DNA of 64,000 bases from Arthrobacter sp. PsM3 (GCF_030433895.1 NZ_JARUXE010000005.1:62001-126000); one strand, 5' to 3'; positions 1 to 10,885 are shown, numbered from the stretch's first letter. A program made the numbers and translations. The notes: generated by a model from the sequence alone, not told the origin.

Positions 1-238
1 GGTCCATACCGATGGCCGGGTACGTGATGTGCAGCGGCAGCGACCCGTGGGGTGCCGGGGTGGACACCGTCGCACTCGCCGGGGCGTCAGTGGGTGCAGG
101 CGTCACTTGGCCGGGTCCCGCGGCTGGCGGCGGCGACCCCGGCGCTGCCGATAGGCCGACCACAGCGGCCAGCGCAGCCGCCACCAGGGCCCCGCCGAAG
201 ATCATCCGGGTTCGGGGGCGGCGGCGGACGGAGGCCAT
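1..238 (-). CDS. Class F sortase, N-terminal part (runs off the window start)
   Basis: The reverse strand from an ATG at 238 encodes 79 residues before the window ends. A basic stretch (MASVRRRPRTRM) is followed by a hydrophobic helix (about residues 13-30) and a long Pro/Ala/Thr linker. The last residues read PLHITYPAIGMD, the opening beta strand typical of class F/E sortase domains. The catalytic His, Cys and Arg lie outside the window. It is a membrane-anchored transpeptidase that would attach secreted proteins to the cell wall. It lies 93 bp downstream of, and on the same strand as, the DUF3494 protein with a sorting-like tail, a typical enzyme-substrate pairing. A GTG at 274 is an alternative in-frame start. 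Confidence 0.7.
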   Translation of the reverse strand, partial: MASVRRRPRTRMIFGGALVAAALAAVVGLSAAPGSPPPAAGPGQVTPAPTDAPASATVSTPAPHGSLPLHITYPAIGMD

Positions 239-331
239 GTGGCGCGCACCGTCGGACCCCGTCGGGTCATCCACCGGAAGACGCCCCCGTGGCCGCCTTG
301 GGTGCCCGCACGAGCTTCCGCCCGTCCGGCG

Positions 332-1513
332 TCACTTGTTCCGTCGGAACAGGCGCCTACCCCTGGTCAGCATCCACACCCCGACCAGCCCCGCCGCAGC
401 GGCCGCGCCGAGCACGGTCCCGGCGGTTGAGTCATGGGTTTCTGCGGCGGTATCAATGTTCACACCGCGGCCCGTCCTTGGGCCGGTCCCTGCACTTGCG
501 GGCCCGGCGGCAGCCGAGGGGGACGCCGTCGCCGGGGCCGCGGCGGGCGGCGCCGGTGCTGTGGCGGTTGTTGTGGACGAGGGCGACGCTGCGGCGCAAC
601 CCGGCATGGTGAAGACGTTTGATTCGAGCGATACCTGGCCGTTCCGAGCCAGTGCCCGGCCCTGGACCTTTGCGCCGGTAGTAACCGAAATTGAAGTCAG
701 GGCCAGAATGTTGCCGCTGAACGATGAGGCAGTACCGAGGGTTGCGGAGCTAGCGACCTGCCAGTAGACGTTGCAGGCCTGGGCGCTGTTGGTCAGCACG
801 ATGTTGCTTGCCGAGGCAGTCGTCAGGGTTGAGGCGACCTGGAAGATGAACACCGAGTTCGGGTCGCCCTGCCCGTCCAGGGTCAGCGCCCCGCTGACTG
901 ACAGCGGGCCGGAGGACTTGTAGACGCCCGGGGACAGGGTTTTACCCACCAGGTCACCGGCCACGAGGGAGGTCATGGCCTTGCCTGCTGCGTCGTCGTA
1001 AGCGGTGGTCAGGTCGGACTGGGCCTGAAGGGCCGGCGCGTCGGCCGCGTGGGTGGCGCCGGCCACGACGTCCGGTGAAAATCCTGTGATCGCGCTTCCC
1101 GGGTTCACGCCGAGGTTTCCGGCCAGGGTCGTGGACCCGGTGTTGGTGACCGTTGTTCCGCCCAGGACGGAGTACGCTGCGGCCGTTCCCAGACCCACCG
1201 GGGCGTCAGCGGCGTAGGCCGGGCACTGTCCTACCAGTACCATCGCCAGCAGGGCCGATGCGCCCATGACGGTCCCCGCCGCGGACCGGCGTCGCAGGCG
1301 GAGGCGCCGCTGGCGGGACCCCTCACCGGACTGGATTTGAGGAGAGTTATGGGCAGGCGAGGTCGAAACCAAAGTGGGGTCCTTGTTGATCGGCGGCCCG
1401 GCCGACCGCGAGGGTCCCGTAGCTTTGCGTCGCGGATTCGCACCCGGTTTGCCCTTGTCGATGAGCGGCTGCTCGGTCTTGGGCAACCCTAACAGCCCAA
1501 CGCCGTCGTTCAT
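332..1513 (-). CDS. Secreted DUF3494 (ice-binding-like) family protein with C-terminal anchor
   Basis: A signal peptide (basic RRLRLRRR, then a hydrophobic core ending in AYA) leads into a DUF3494 domain: VGLGTAAAYSVLGG, SITGFSPDVVAG, LSPGVYKSSGPLSVSGALTL and NGQVSLESNVFTMPGC are the family blocks. These beta-solenoid proteins include ice-binding proteins, but many members are only surface adhesins. A Pro/Ala/Ser/Thr linker follows, then GVNIDTAAE, a hydrophobic helix and the basic tail RGRRLFRRNK. That is cell-wall sorting architecture without LPXTG. The next gene on this strand is a class F sortase, the probable anchoring enzyme. The start is uncertain: ATG 1513 places about 75 Pro/basic residues before the signal peptide, ATG 1570 adds 19 more, and ATG 1267 would lose the basic n-region. 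Confidence 0.75.
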   Translation of the reverse strand: MNDGVGLLGLPKTEQPLIDKGKPGANPRRKATGPSRSAGPPINKDPTLVSTSPAHNSPQIQSGEGSRQRRLRLRRRSAAGTVMGASALLAMVLVGQCPAYAADAPVGLGTAAAYSVLGGTTVTNTGSTTLAGNLGVNPGSAITGFSPDVVAGATHAADAPALQAQSDLTTAYDDAAGKAMTSLVAGDLVGKTLSPGVYKSSGPLSVSGALTLDGQGDPNSVFIFQVASTLTTASASNIVLTNSAQACNVYWQVASSATLGTASSFSGNILALTSISVTTGAKVQGRALARNGQVSLESNVFTMPGCAAASPSSTTTATAPAPPAAAPATASPSAAAGPASAGTGPRTGRGVNIDTAAETHDSTAGTVLGAAAAAGLVGVWMLTRGRRLFRRNK

Positions 1514-1594
1514 TGCAGTGCCCGGCGGCCTGCCCCGGGGAGATCTCGGCTGGCGGAGCCACACGCTCATCACCGCCCATGGAAGTATTCTCTT

Positions 1595-2059
1595 ATGACT
1601 ACCGACAATGATGATGCCAACCTTCCGGCCTTTAGCGACTCGCACGGCCCAGACGTCCCGGCCGAAGACAGCCGGGGCTGGGACCACATCGGGGCCATCA
1701 TTGTCGATGCCACGTTGCAGCGCCGGCAGAACTACCACGAGACCGTCAAGCCGCGCGTGGAAGCTCTCCTTGCGGCATGGCCGGATGCCGCCACGACCAG
1801 CGGGTTCCGCCAGCGCCTCGATACCGGGAAGCTCTCGGAAGTCATCGACTGGCCCTCCCCCGGCCGTCTTGCCCAGGTAGAGGACATCACGTACGTGTTC
1901 GAGCGTCAGGGCATCGAGACGATGACGGAACTCCGAGGCGCGCTCAGTGACCCCGCCACCAGAACCGCTCTCCGGGAGGCCCTGGCGGATGTACGGCACG
2001 TCAGCCCCAAAACGCTGGACTACATCGACACCCTGAGTGGAATCCCCACGCCTGGCTAA
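1595..2059 (+). CDS. Hypothetical protein, acidic N-terminus and helical C-terminus
   Basis: This 154-residue protein starts with an acidic, disordered segment (MTTDNDDANLPAF), followed by a helical middle (RRQNYHETVKPRVEALLAAW) and a C-terminal part (residues about 95-154) with GIETMTELRGALSD and ALADVRHVSPKTLDYIDTL. The C-terminal part has the helix-turn spacing of helix-hairpin-helix-like or SAM-like folds, which is a weak resemblance only. There is no signal peptide or membrane segment. It is divergent from the DUF3494 gene and ends 7 bp before the convergent DUF3846 gene. I do not recognise its function. Gene status rests on codon usage and close packing with its neighbours. Confidence 0.65.
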   Translation: MTTDNDDANLPAFSDSHGPDVPAEDSRGWDHIGAIIVDATLQRRQNYHETVKPRVEALLAAWPDAATTSGFRQRLDTGKLSEVIDWPSPGRLAQVEDITYVFERQGIETMTELRGALSDPATRTALREALADVRHVSPKTLDYIDTLSGIPTPG

Positions 2060-2065
2060 GGCCAG

Positions 2066-2416
2066 CTAGGCCACCAGCCTCGTGTCAAAGAATTCTTCCG
2101 CGAGTCGGATCAGGTGACCAGGAACGTCCGCCTCCTCGCCGTGGTCGCCGTGGTCGAGGAACACTGCGGTGCCCCGTGACACGCCTGAAAGATCCAGGCC
2201 GCAGTCGTACATCAACTGGGCGGCGCGCAGGTTCAGCGGAAGGTTGCGGATCACGCCTTCAGCGTTGAGGTAGACGTGCCAGTCACCGCGGGTGACAGTT
2301 TCAATGTCTCCGCCGACCAGGTCCTGCAGGGTGCACAGGCCGGGTTCAAGGGTTTCGATCCGGACGGGTTCGCTGATCCGGGCCGGAATTATCAGTGCTG
2401 TGTATCTGTTGCTCAT
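2066..2416 (-). CDS. DUF3846 domain-containing protein
   Basis: The 116-residue soluble protein has the pattern of DUF3846: an N-terminal strand (YTALIIPARISEPVRIETLE), then LCTLQDLVGGDIETV, WHVYLNAEGVIRNLPLNLRA and a final acidic region with AVFLDHGDHGEEADVP. DUF3846 proteins are small, often on phages and plasmids, and have no settled role. The gene is convergent with the hypothetical gene that ends at 2059 and stands alone otherwise. ATG 2416 is used because the protein begins with the family's first strand right after it. Confidence 0.8.
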   Translation of the reverse strand: MSNRYTALIIPARISEPVRIETLEPGLCTLQDLVGGDIETVTRGDWHVYLNAEGVIRNLPLNLRAAQLMYDCGLDLSGVSRGTAVFLDHGDHGEEADVPGHLIRLAEEFFDTRLVA

Positions 2417-2789
2417 TTTGGTTCTGTGATTAATAACAACGACGTAGTTCCCGGTGTTCCCGGCTGTCCTCCCCGCGCCTCCCCCCGGCTGTGATGAGTC
2501 TCACCTGCAATAATCGCCATCTGGCTTGAGCCTCCCGCCCGGCGCTGTGCATCATGAAAAGGCAACGTGGGGATCTTAACGTCCCTCCGCAGCAGCCCTG
2601 GCCATTCCGCACGCCAAGCGTGCCCAAAGGACCAGCGGCAAAGATTTACCCATCCTGGTGGACGCAATGAGGCCATACCGGTGAGCTCGCAGAGCCTGCC
2701 ACGGTCTCAGGCGTTCCTGGTTGGCCCTACGGCGGCTCCGCATTGGTGCGGCAGCCGGACCTCCGGAATCATGAATGGAAGCCTGAACA
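2417..2789. other. Intergenic region between divergent small genes
   Basis: This 373-bp stretch separates the start of the DUF3846 gene (minus strand) from the start of the 67-residue ORF (plus strand), so it should hold both promoters. An A+T-richer patch (about 2420-2445, containing ttaataacaa) is the best place for the minus-strand promoter. I see no convincing ORF, RNA gene or palindrome in it. The overlapping reading frames here look like chance ORFs. Confidence 0.5.
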
Positions 2790-2993
2790 ATGACGTTTGA
2801 AACTGCCACCTCTGTCACCCACAAGCTCTGGGACCGCTCCAGCATGCACCACGAGCTGGATGCCCTGATCCACGACCTCTCGGTGCGGCACAACACCCCC
2901 AAGAGCAACATCGCGGTCCACGCCAGCGGCCCGAACACCTTCACTCTCAGCCTGAACCACGGCGCAGCGAACCTCGAGTCGGTCTCCGCCTAG
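2790..2993 (+). CDS. Small hypothetical protein (67 residues)
   Basis: The product begins MTFETATSVTHKLWD, has a soluble helical middle (HHELDALIHDLSVRHNTP) and ends with a strand-rich segment (AVHASGPNTFTLSLNHGAAN). It has no membrane segment or cysteine. It is followed 21 bp later by a perfect 14-bp hairpin that looks like its terminator, which supports it as a real transcription unit. No function can be assigned. Confidence 0.6.
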   Translation: MTFETATSVTHKLWDRSSMHHELDALIHDLSVRHNTPKSNIAVHASGPNTFTLSLNHGAANLESVSA

Positions 2994-3014
2994 CACCACA
3001 ACGGCGACGCAACA

Positions 3015-3045
3015 CGACGACGGCGGGACTTTCCCGCCGTCGTCG
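3015..3045 (+). terminator. Perfect 14-bp hairpin, repeated terminator family
   Basis: The left arm CGACGACGGCGGGA (3015-3028), loop CTT and perfectly complementary right arm (3032-3045) form a very strong hairpin just after the small gene that ends at 2993. There is no U-tract, as is common for actinobacterial terminators. The core GACGACGGCGGGA recurs in four other hairpins in this window. Confidence 0.75.
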
Positions 3046-3170
3046 ACCCATGTCAGGGCCCGGGACTTTGGACACAGGCCCGGGCAGGTCCGTTCGCCCT
3101 AAAATCAAGCATGGCCAGTTCCAGCACGCCCGGAGTGGCACGGAAACGCAACCCGCGGGAGTAACCACTC

Positions 3171-3347
3171 GTGTCCAATGCGGAGATCCAGGAATTGCGC
3201 GCAGGGACTGAAGACGTCATCAGGCTCCGGCGCAACGTCAAGCACGCCGAAACACGCACCGGCGGCGGGATCGCGGCCGTGGGGCCCCGCCGCCGCGAGT
3301 TTGGCGGCCCGGACCAGGGATCGGGCACGGATCCGTCATGGAAGTGA
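3171..3347 (+). CDS. Small ORF (58 residues) coupled to the antiporter gene
   Basis: A GTG at 3171 has a Shine-Dalgarno-like CGGGAG about 9 bases upstream and opens 58 codons: VSNAEIQELRAGTEDVIRLR leads into a basic, Gly-rich tail ending GTDPSWK. Its stop (3345-3347) lies inside the first codons of the antiporter gene, whose ATG is at 3338. The 10-bp overlap in another frame is the arrangement expected for translational coupling. It could be a small regulatory or accessory peptide, or only a translated leader. No family is recognised. Confidence 0.45.
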   Translation: MSNAEIQELRAGTEDVIRLRRNVKHAETRTGGGIAAVGPRRREFGGPDQGSGTDPSWK

Positions 3348-4633
3348 CGGTCCTGGCCATCATCACCGCGGCCCTGTTCGTATGGGCACTCGTTTCGGCA
3401 CGGCTGCAACAGGCGGACCTGACCGCACCTATTGTGTTCACCGCTCTCGGCGCAGCCCTGGCCTGGTCCGGCCTGGTCAACAGCTCCGCGCCCCCGGCAG
3501 GCCTGACGCCGATGGTCGAGCTCACCCTGGTCTGGGTGCTCTTCTCCGATGCCGCCCGCCTGCCGCTCCAGCAGCTGCGCCGGGACGTGGGCCGCTACGT
3601 GCGGCTGCTGGGGGTCGGCCTGCCGCTGACGATCGTTTTCGGGTGGGTGCTGGCCGCCTGGTTCTTCCCTCAGCTCGGGCTCTGGATGGCCCTCCTGGTC
3701 GGCGCGGCGCTGGCCCCCACCGACGCCGCCCTCGGAGTCCCCGTGGTGACGAATCCGGCGGTGCCGTCGCGGATCCGCCAGCTGATCACGGTCGAGAGCG
3801 GCCTCAACGACGGCATCGCCACCCCGGTCGTGATGGTCGCGATCGCCGGTGCGGCCGCCGCGGCGGGCCTGGAGAGCGCCGCGGCCCCCGGCAGCGCCGC
3901 CGTCGAGCTGCTGATCGGAGCCGGTGTCGGCGCAGCGGCCGGCGCCCTGGGCGGGTGGCTGCTGCAGCAGGCCCGCCGGCGCGGGACCGCACTCGAGGAC
4001 TTCGCCGGCATCGGAGTCCTCGCCCTGAGCCTGTTCGCCTACACCGCTTCCCTCGCCATGGACGGCAACGGGTTCGTGGCCGCCTTCTGCGGCGGGCTGG
4101 CGTTCGGCACGTGCGCCGGCCAGCGGGGGCCGGCCGAACTGGTCTTCGTCGAGCAGATGGGCGGGCTGGTTTCACTGCTCGTGTGGCTGGCCTTCGGGGC
4201 CATTGCCATTCCGACGATGCTGGCGAATTTTGTCCCCCTGACTCTCGTGTACGCCGTGCTCAGCCTCACGGTGGTGCGCATGCTGCCGGTGGCGCTGGCC
4301 TCGATTGGTGCCGGCCTCGACCGGTCCACCGTCCTGTTTGTGGGCTGGTTCGGCCCGCGCGGGCTTGCCTCGCTCGTGTTCGCGCTGCTGGCGCTGGAAA
4401 CCCTGGGGGCCGTGTCCGATGACGCGGTGGCTGTCATCACGGCCACCGTCCTGCTCAGCGTCCTGGCCCACGGGTTCAGCGCCGCGCCGCTGGCCGTCCG
4501 CTACGGACGGGCCGCCGCCGCGGCGGGACCCGAGCCCGGCGGTCCGGTCCCGGTCACTCCGGCTCCGGCCAGGGGCCTGAGCCGCAGACACACGCCCGCT
4601 CCGCGTTTTTGGCCGAGGCGGGCCCGCCACTAG
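3338..4633 (+). CDS. Cation:proton antiporter (CPA1-type, Na+/H+ or K+/H+)
   Basis: This 431-residue integral membrane protein has about 11-12 hydrophobic helices. It carries the CPA1 signatures LAPTDAALGVPVV (about residues 124-136) and VESGLNDGIATP (about residues 151-162), whose Asn-Asp pair is the ion-binding motif of electroneutral antiporters, plus GWFGPRGLASLVFALL near the C-terminus. It would exchange intracellular Na+ or K+ for protons at the cytoplasmic membrane. The C-terminal tail after about residue 390 is short, disordered and Pro/Arg-rich. The ATG lies within the end of a small upstream ORF. Ion specificity cannot be read from the sequence. Confidence 0.9.
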   Translation: MEVTVLAIITAALFVWALVSARLQQADLTAPIVFTALGAALAWSGLVNSSAPPAGLTPMVELTLVWVLFSDAARLPLQQLRRDVGRYVRLLGVGLPLTIVFGWVLAAWFFPQLGLWMALLVGAALAPTDAALGVPVVTNPAVPSRIRQLITVESGLNDGIATPVVMVAIAGAAAAAGLESAAAPGSAAVELLIGAGVGAAAGALGGWLLQQARRRGTALEDFAGIGVLALSLFAYTASLAMDGNGFVAAFCGGLAFGTCAGQRGPAELVFVEQMGGLVSLLVWLAFGAIAIPTMLANFVPLTLVYAVLSLTVVRMLPVALASIGAGLDRSTVLFVGWFGPRGLASLVFALLALETLGAVSDDAVAVITATVLLSVLAHGFSAAPLAVRYGRAAAAAGPEPGGPVPVTPAPARGLSRRHTPAPRFWPRRARH

Positions 4634-4646
4634 CCCCGGCAGAATA

Positions 4647-4664
4647 CGCCCATACGTATGGGCG
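4647..4664. promoter_or_regulatory. Perfect 18-bp palindrome
   Basis: CGCCCATACGTATGGGCG is a perfect 18-bp inverted repeat, 14 bp after the antiporter stop and about 160 bp before the aromatic-acid transporter gene. It could be an operator for an unlinked dimeric regulator. It is a poor terminator because it has no loop. Confidence 0.45.
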
Positions 4665-4684
4665 GGGGGCAGATGCATCCGGCC

Positions 4685-4699
4685 ATAGAGCTCATCTAT
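4685..4699. promoter_or_regulatory. LysR-type box upstream of the aromatic-acid transporter
   Basis: The sequence ATAGA-GCTCA-TCTAT is an inverted repeat with the T-N11-A core of LysR regulators. The same arms with a different 5-bp centre occur at 7070-7084, between the lysR and mdlC genes. The matching pair argues that the LysR protein encoded at 6163-7071 controls both promoters. Confidence 0.65.
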
Positions 4700-4826
4700 G
4701 CAGAAGGCAATCTTTATCTATTGGACTTGTGGCGCAGGTCTCATCAGACTTGGGGTAACAGATCTTTTGACAGATCTGGGCCGGGCCTCCCCGCGTCCGG
4801 CCGTGTAGACCAAGGACGTTCACACC

Positions 4827-6074
4827 ATGCATACTCAGCGAAAATGGGTCGTCATTCTCTGTTGGCTCACAGTCGTCTTCGAGGGTTTCGACCTCGTTGC
4901 CCTGGGCGCCTCCATCCCCACCCTGCTCGATACGAAGCACGCGGGCATTGACCCGGCCGGCGCCACCTTCGTCGCCACAATTTCCCTCGTCGGCGTCGGG
5001 ATCGGCGCTGCCCTGATCGGCCCAATCTCGGACCGCTTCGGCCGGCGGCTGCCCCTGATTGTCTGCGTGGCCGTGTTCTCAGTCTTCACCTTGTTGTTCC
5101 CCCTGATGCCAAATGTGGCCCTGATGGGCATTCTCCGGCTCCTGGCCGGTCTCGGGCTGGGCGGCTGCATGCCCGTAGCCGTAACCGCAATGCAGGAAGC
5201 CGCATCCAGCAACGGCAAGGCGCACTCGAGCACCCTGACCATGACCGGGTACCACGTCGGCGCCGTCGCCGCGTCGCTGCTCGCACTGCTGGTCGGCCGC
5301 CAGTGGGAGTGGCTCTTCTACGCAGGCGGCCTGCTCGGCCTCCTTGCCATCCCCCTTATGTGGGCAAAGCTGCCGGAAACTGCGCCCGTCGCCGCAGCCT
5401 CGAAGACTGCCGGGGCGCCAGCGCACAAGGTCCGCATCGGCAGCCTGCTCCGCCGGCCGTACCTGCGCATCACGCTGGGACTCTGGGTTGCAGCCTTCAT
5501 GGGCCTCATGCTGGTTTACGGCCTGAACACCTGGCTGCCGCAACTGATGCGGGGCGCCGGCTACAACGTCGCCGACTCCCTCGGCCTGCTCCTGGTCCTG
5601 AATGTCGGCGCAATAGCCGGGCTGCTGGTCGGGGGCCGGGTCGCGGACCTCCGCGGCGTCAAGGGCACGACGATGTTCTGGTTCGCCGCCGCCGCCGTGC
5701 TGCTGGCCGTGCTGAGCATCAAGATGGAAAACCAGCTGGTGCTCAATGGCGTAGTATTCGTCACCGGGTTCTTTGTCTTCTGCGCGCAGGTGCTCGTCTA
5801 CGGTTTCGTCGGCTACCTGTACCCGCGCCATATTGTCGCCTCCGGCATGGGCTTTGTCTCCGCCGTCGGTCGCCTCGGTGCGATCTCGGGTCCATGGATC
5901 ACCGGCCTGCTGGTGGTTGCCGGCATCGCGTATCCCTTCAGTTTCTATGTCTTCTCGGCAGCGGCGTTGCTGGGGGTCGTGGCCGTGGCGGTCATCCCGA
6001 AGGTCAAGCGTGGGGCGCCGTTCGTTCCGGATGAACCCTCCCTTGAGACCAGCAAGCCAGCGGGCACGGCCTGA
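4827..6074 (+). CDS. MFS transporter, aromatic acid:H+ symporter (AAHS) family
   Basis: This 415-residue protein has 12 predicted membrane helices. Family marks include FEGFDLVALGASIPTLL in helix 1 (the conserved Asp of AAHS), ISDRFGRRLP in loop 2-3 and LAGLGLGGCMPVAVTAM in helix 4. AAHS members such as BenK and PcaK import benzoate-type acids with protons. With benzoylformate decarboxylase and a LysR gene next door, the likely cargo is benzoylformate, mandelate or a related aryl acid. AAGGACG precedes the ATG. A LysR-type box lies about 130 bp upstream. Confidence 0.88.
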   Translation: MHTQRKWVVILCWLTVVFEGFDLVALGASIPTLLDTKHAGIDPAGATFVATISLVGVGIGAALIGPISDRFGRRLPLIVCVAVFSVFTLLFPLMPNVALMGILRLLAGLGLGGCMPVAVTAMQEAASSNGKAHSSTLTMTGYHVGAVAASLLALLVGRQWEWLFYAGGLLGLLAIPLMWAKLPETAPVAAASKTAGAPAHKVRIGSLLRRPYLRITLGLWVAAFMGLMLVYGLNTWLPQLMRGAGYNVADSLGLLLVLNVGAIAGLLVGGRVADLRGVKGTTMFWFAAAAVLLAVLSIKMENQLVLNGVVFVTGFFVFCAQVLVYGFVGYLYPRHIVASGMGFVSAVGRLGAISGPWITGLLVVAGIAYPFSFYVFSAAALLGVVAVAVIPKVKRGAPFVPDEPSLETSKPAGTA

Positions 6075-6115
6075 GTCCATCAGCCAGATTCCGGACAACT
6101 CGTTGCGCTGCGGTT

Positions 6116-6150
6116 CGGTGCCCGGCCGCGCCAAGCGGGTCCGGGCACCG
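6116..6150. terminator. Hairpin between convergent genes
   Basis: The arms CGGTGCCCGG (6116-6125) and CCGGGCACCG (6141-6150) are perfectly complementary over 10 bp with a 15-base loop. The hairpin lies in the 88-bp gap between the stops of the transporter (plus) and the lysR gene (minus), so it could terminate both. Confidence 0.5.
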
Positions 6151-6162
6151 TCGCCGCTTGCC

Positions 6163-7071
6163 TTACCCTTCCGCCTCTCCCAGCGCCCCGGCCACGAGAT
6201 CCAGGAACCAAGCCGCGGCGCCGGTGGAGGAGACGGTGGCATCCCAGTACAGGGTCACCTCGAACTGAGGCATGTCGAACGGCAGCTCACGGATGGCAAC
6301 GGGCCAGCGCTCCGCCATGCGGGTCGCCATCTGCCGCGGCAGGATGGCAATCATGTCGCAGCCCACTACCACCTCGGCCAGCGCGGTGAAGTGCGGAACC
6401 CGCAAGGCAATGACCCGTTCCACCTGCTGCGCCCGGATGGCCTGTTCCACCTGGTCGTGGCCTGCGGCGGGGTCCATCGCCACGTGCTTCAGGGCCAGGA
6501 ACTCCTCCCAGCCGATCCGCGGACCAGCAGCCGCCGCACCCTGTGGCAGCACACAAACGTAGCGCTCGTCGGCCACGATGGTCCGTCGGCCGGACACCTC
6601 CAGCGGAACGCTCGCGATGGCGCCGTCGATCTCGCCGTGGGCAAGCCAGGTCCGGACCTGGGAAATCTGCATCGGGACCACTTCAAGACTGGCTCCGGGG
6701 GCCTGAACCGCCAGCTGCTTCATGATCCGCGGCAGGAAGGCATTCTCGCCGATGTCCGTCAGGCACAGGCGGAATGTCCTGCTGGTGCGGGAGGGATCAA
6801 AGAAATTGTCCGCGTCCACGGCGTCGTCGACGGCGAGCACGGCCTTGCGGAACACGGCAGCCAACTCCGAGGCTCGCACTGTCGGCTCATACCCGGCCGG
6901 GCCGCGGACGAACAGCGGATCGTTCAGGGCCCGCCGGAGCCTGCCGAGGGCATGGCTGACAGTGGGCTGCGTCAGGGAGAGGTCCTGCGCAGCGCGGGTC
7001 ACCGATCGGTGGTCATAAATGCTCAAGAAGGTTCGGATCAGGTTCAGGTCAAGACTCACCCGGCCCATCAT
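6163..7071 (-). CDS. LysR-family transcriptional regulator of the benzoylformate module
   Basis: The 302-residue protein has an N-terminal winged HTH (LIRTFLSIYDHRSVTRAAQ, then TQPTVSHALGRLRRALNDPL, residues about 8-55) and a periplasmic-binding-like effector domain. It lies between the AAHS transporter and mdlC and is divergent from mdlC. An inverted repeat (7070-7084) overlaps its start codon and an equivalent repeat lies before the transporter, suggesting autoregulation and activation of both structural genes. The inducer is probably an aromatic acid; this is inferred from context. ATG 7068 or the GTG at 7059 would free the operator from the coding region and may be the true start. Confidence 0.9.
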   Translation of the reverse strand: MMGRVSLDLNLIRTFLSIYDHRSVTRAAQDLSLTQPTVSHALGRLRRALNDPLFVRGPAGYEPTVRASELAAVFRKAVLAVDDAVDADNFFDPSRTSRTFRLCLTDIGENAFLPRIMKQLAVQAPGASLEVVPMQISQVRTWLAHGEIDGAIASVPLEVSGRRTIVADERYVCVLPQGAAAAGPRIGWEEFLALKHVAMDPAAGHDQVEQAIRAQQVERVIALRVPHFTALAEVVVGCDMIAILPRQMATRMAERWPVAIRELPFDMPQFEVTLYWDATVSSTGAAAWFLDLVAGALGEAEG

Positions 7072-7084
7072 AGAGATCTTCTAT
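7070..7084. promoter_or_regulatory. LysR-type box between lysR and mdlC
   Basis: ATAGA-GATCT-TCTAT is an inverted repeat (T-N11-A type) about 90 bp before the mdlC ATG and touching the lysR start. It shares both arms with the box at 4685-4699. Confidence 0.65.
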
Positions 7085-7161
7085 GGGAGAGGGCTGATTT
7101 ATTTATTTGCCGACATAGGAGTTCGCATCCTAGCGTTACAGGACGAGCGGCCCCGGGATAG

Positions 7162-9769
<2,608 letters not shown>

Positions 9770-9823
9770 GGCAGCTTCCTTGCAGGTGGGTGCTGAACGG
9801 GGTGTGGTTGGTGGCGGCGTGGC

Positions 9824-10885
9824 TCAGCGGCCCGGATAGACGACGGCTTTGAGCTGCCCGGCCTGCTTGCCCGCTTTGAGCGCTTCCTCGGACTCGGCCA
9901 GGGCGAACCTGCCGGTGACCAGGATGTCCAGGTCCACCTTGCCGTTGGCGATCAGCTGGATGGCAAGCGGCCAGGTGTTGGTGTAGCGGAACACGCCGGA
10001 GAGCCAGATTTCGCGGTTCTGGATGTAGGAGACGGGGAGTTCGACGTCGTCGGCCCCGAGCCCGACCAGGATGACCCGGCCGGCAGGCCCGACGGCTTTG
10101 ATCCCGGACCGGACGGCCTGCGGGGCGCCGGAGGCGTCGATGAACGCGTCGACGTCGAGCCCTTCGACGCTGTCGGTCCGGGCGTTCAGGGCATGGGTGG
10201 CGCCGTGCTCGAGGGCGAAAGCGAGCCGGTCGTCGGCGATGTCCGTGATGTAGATTTCGGTGGCGCCGAAAGCGCGGGCGGCCTGGGCGGCGATGATGCC
10301 GATGGGGCCGGCTCCGGCGATCAGGACCCGGCTGCCGGGCCTGATCTGGGCGCGTTCGCAGGCCCAGAGGCCGACGGAGAGCGGTTCGATGAGGGCGGCC
10401 GCCTCGTCGCTGACCCTGTCCGGGATGTCGTAGGCGAAGTCGCCCTGGATGGTGACGTATTCGGCGAAGGCTCCGTCGATCGGCGGGGTGGCGTAGAACT
10501 CGATGTCGGGGCACAGGTTGTACCGTCCGGCTTTGCACTGCTTGCAGGTGCGGCAGGGCCGCTGGGGTTCGACGGCGACCCGCCGGCCGATGCGGGCGGG
10601 GTCGATGGCGCTTCCGACGTCGGCGATCCGTCCGGAGAGCTCGTGGCCGAGGATCAGCGGGTGGTCCACGACGTAGTCGCCGATCCGGCCGTGCTCGTAG
10701 TAGTGGACGTCGCTGCCGCAGACGCCGACGGCGGCGACCTGGACCAGGACCTGGTCGGGGTCCAGTTGCGGGACGGGCAGGGTTTCCATGACCATCTCGC
10801 CCAGGCGCTTGAGGACGGCGGCGCGCATTGTGGCGGGTACTTCCGGGTGTCCGGAGGTGCCGGACTGTGCAGTTGATGTTGTCAT
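9824..10885 (-). CDS. Zinc-dependent polyol dehydrogenase (sorbitol/xylitol dehydrogenase family)
   Basis: The 353-residue medium-chain dehydrogenase has catalytic zinc ligands in VGVCGSDVHYYEHG and GHELSGRI, structural zinc cysteines in CRTCKQCKAGRYNLC and a Rossmann motif VLIAGAGPIGIIAAQ. The DVHYYEHGRIGDYVV stretch is typical of sorbitol/xylitol dehydrogenases. It would oxidise the imported polyol to a ketose with NAD+. It lies between the ABC permease genes and the PfkB kinase on one strand, consistent with an import, oxidise and phosphorylate pathway. Exact substrate unknown. Confidence 0.88.
   Translation of the reverse strand: MTTSTAQSGTSGHPEVPATMRAAVLKRLGEMVMETLPVPQLDPDQVLVQVAAVGVCGSDVHYYEHGRIGDYVVDHPLILGHELSGRIADVGSAIDPARIGRRVAVEPQRPCRTCKQCKAGRYNLCPDIEFYATPPIDGAFAEYVTIQGDFAYDIPDRVSDEAAALIEPLSVGLWACERAQIRPGSRVLIAGAGPIGIIAAQAARAFGATEIYITDIADDRLAFALEHGATHALNARTDSVEGLDVDAFIDASGAPQAVRSGIKAVGPAGRVILVGLGADDVELPVSYIQNREIWLSGVFRYTNTWPLAIQLIANGKVDLDILVTGRFALAESEEALKAGKQAGQLKAVVYPGR

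Noticed and set aside
5079..6242. Long minus-strand open frame (387 codons) opposite the aromatic-acid transporter
   Set aside because: Rich in Arg, Gln, Asp and Gly with no family match. It is a shadow frame of a GC-rich gene; the transporter on the plus strand is clear.
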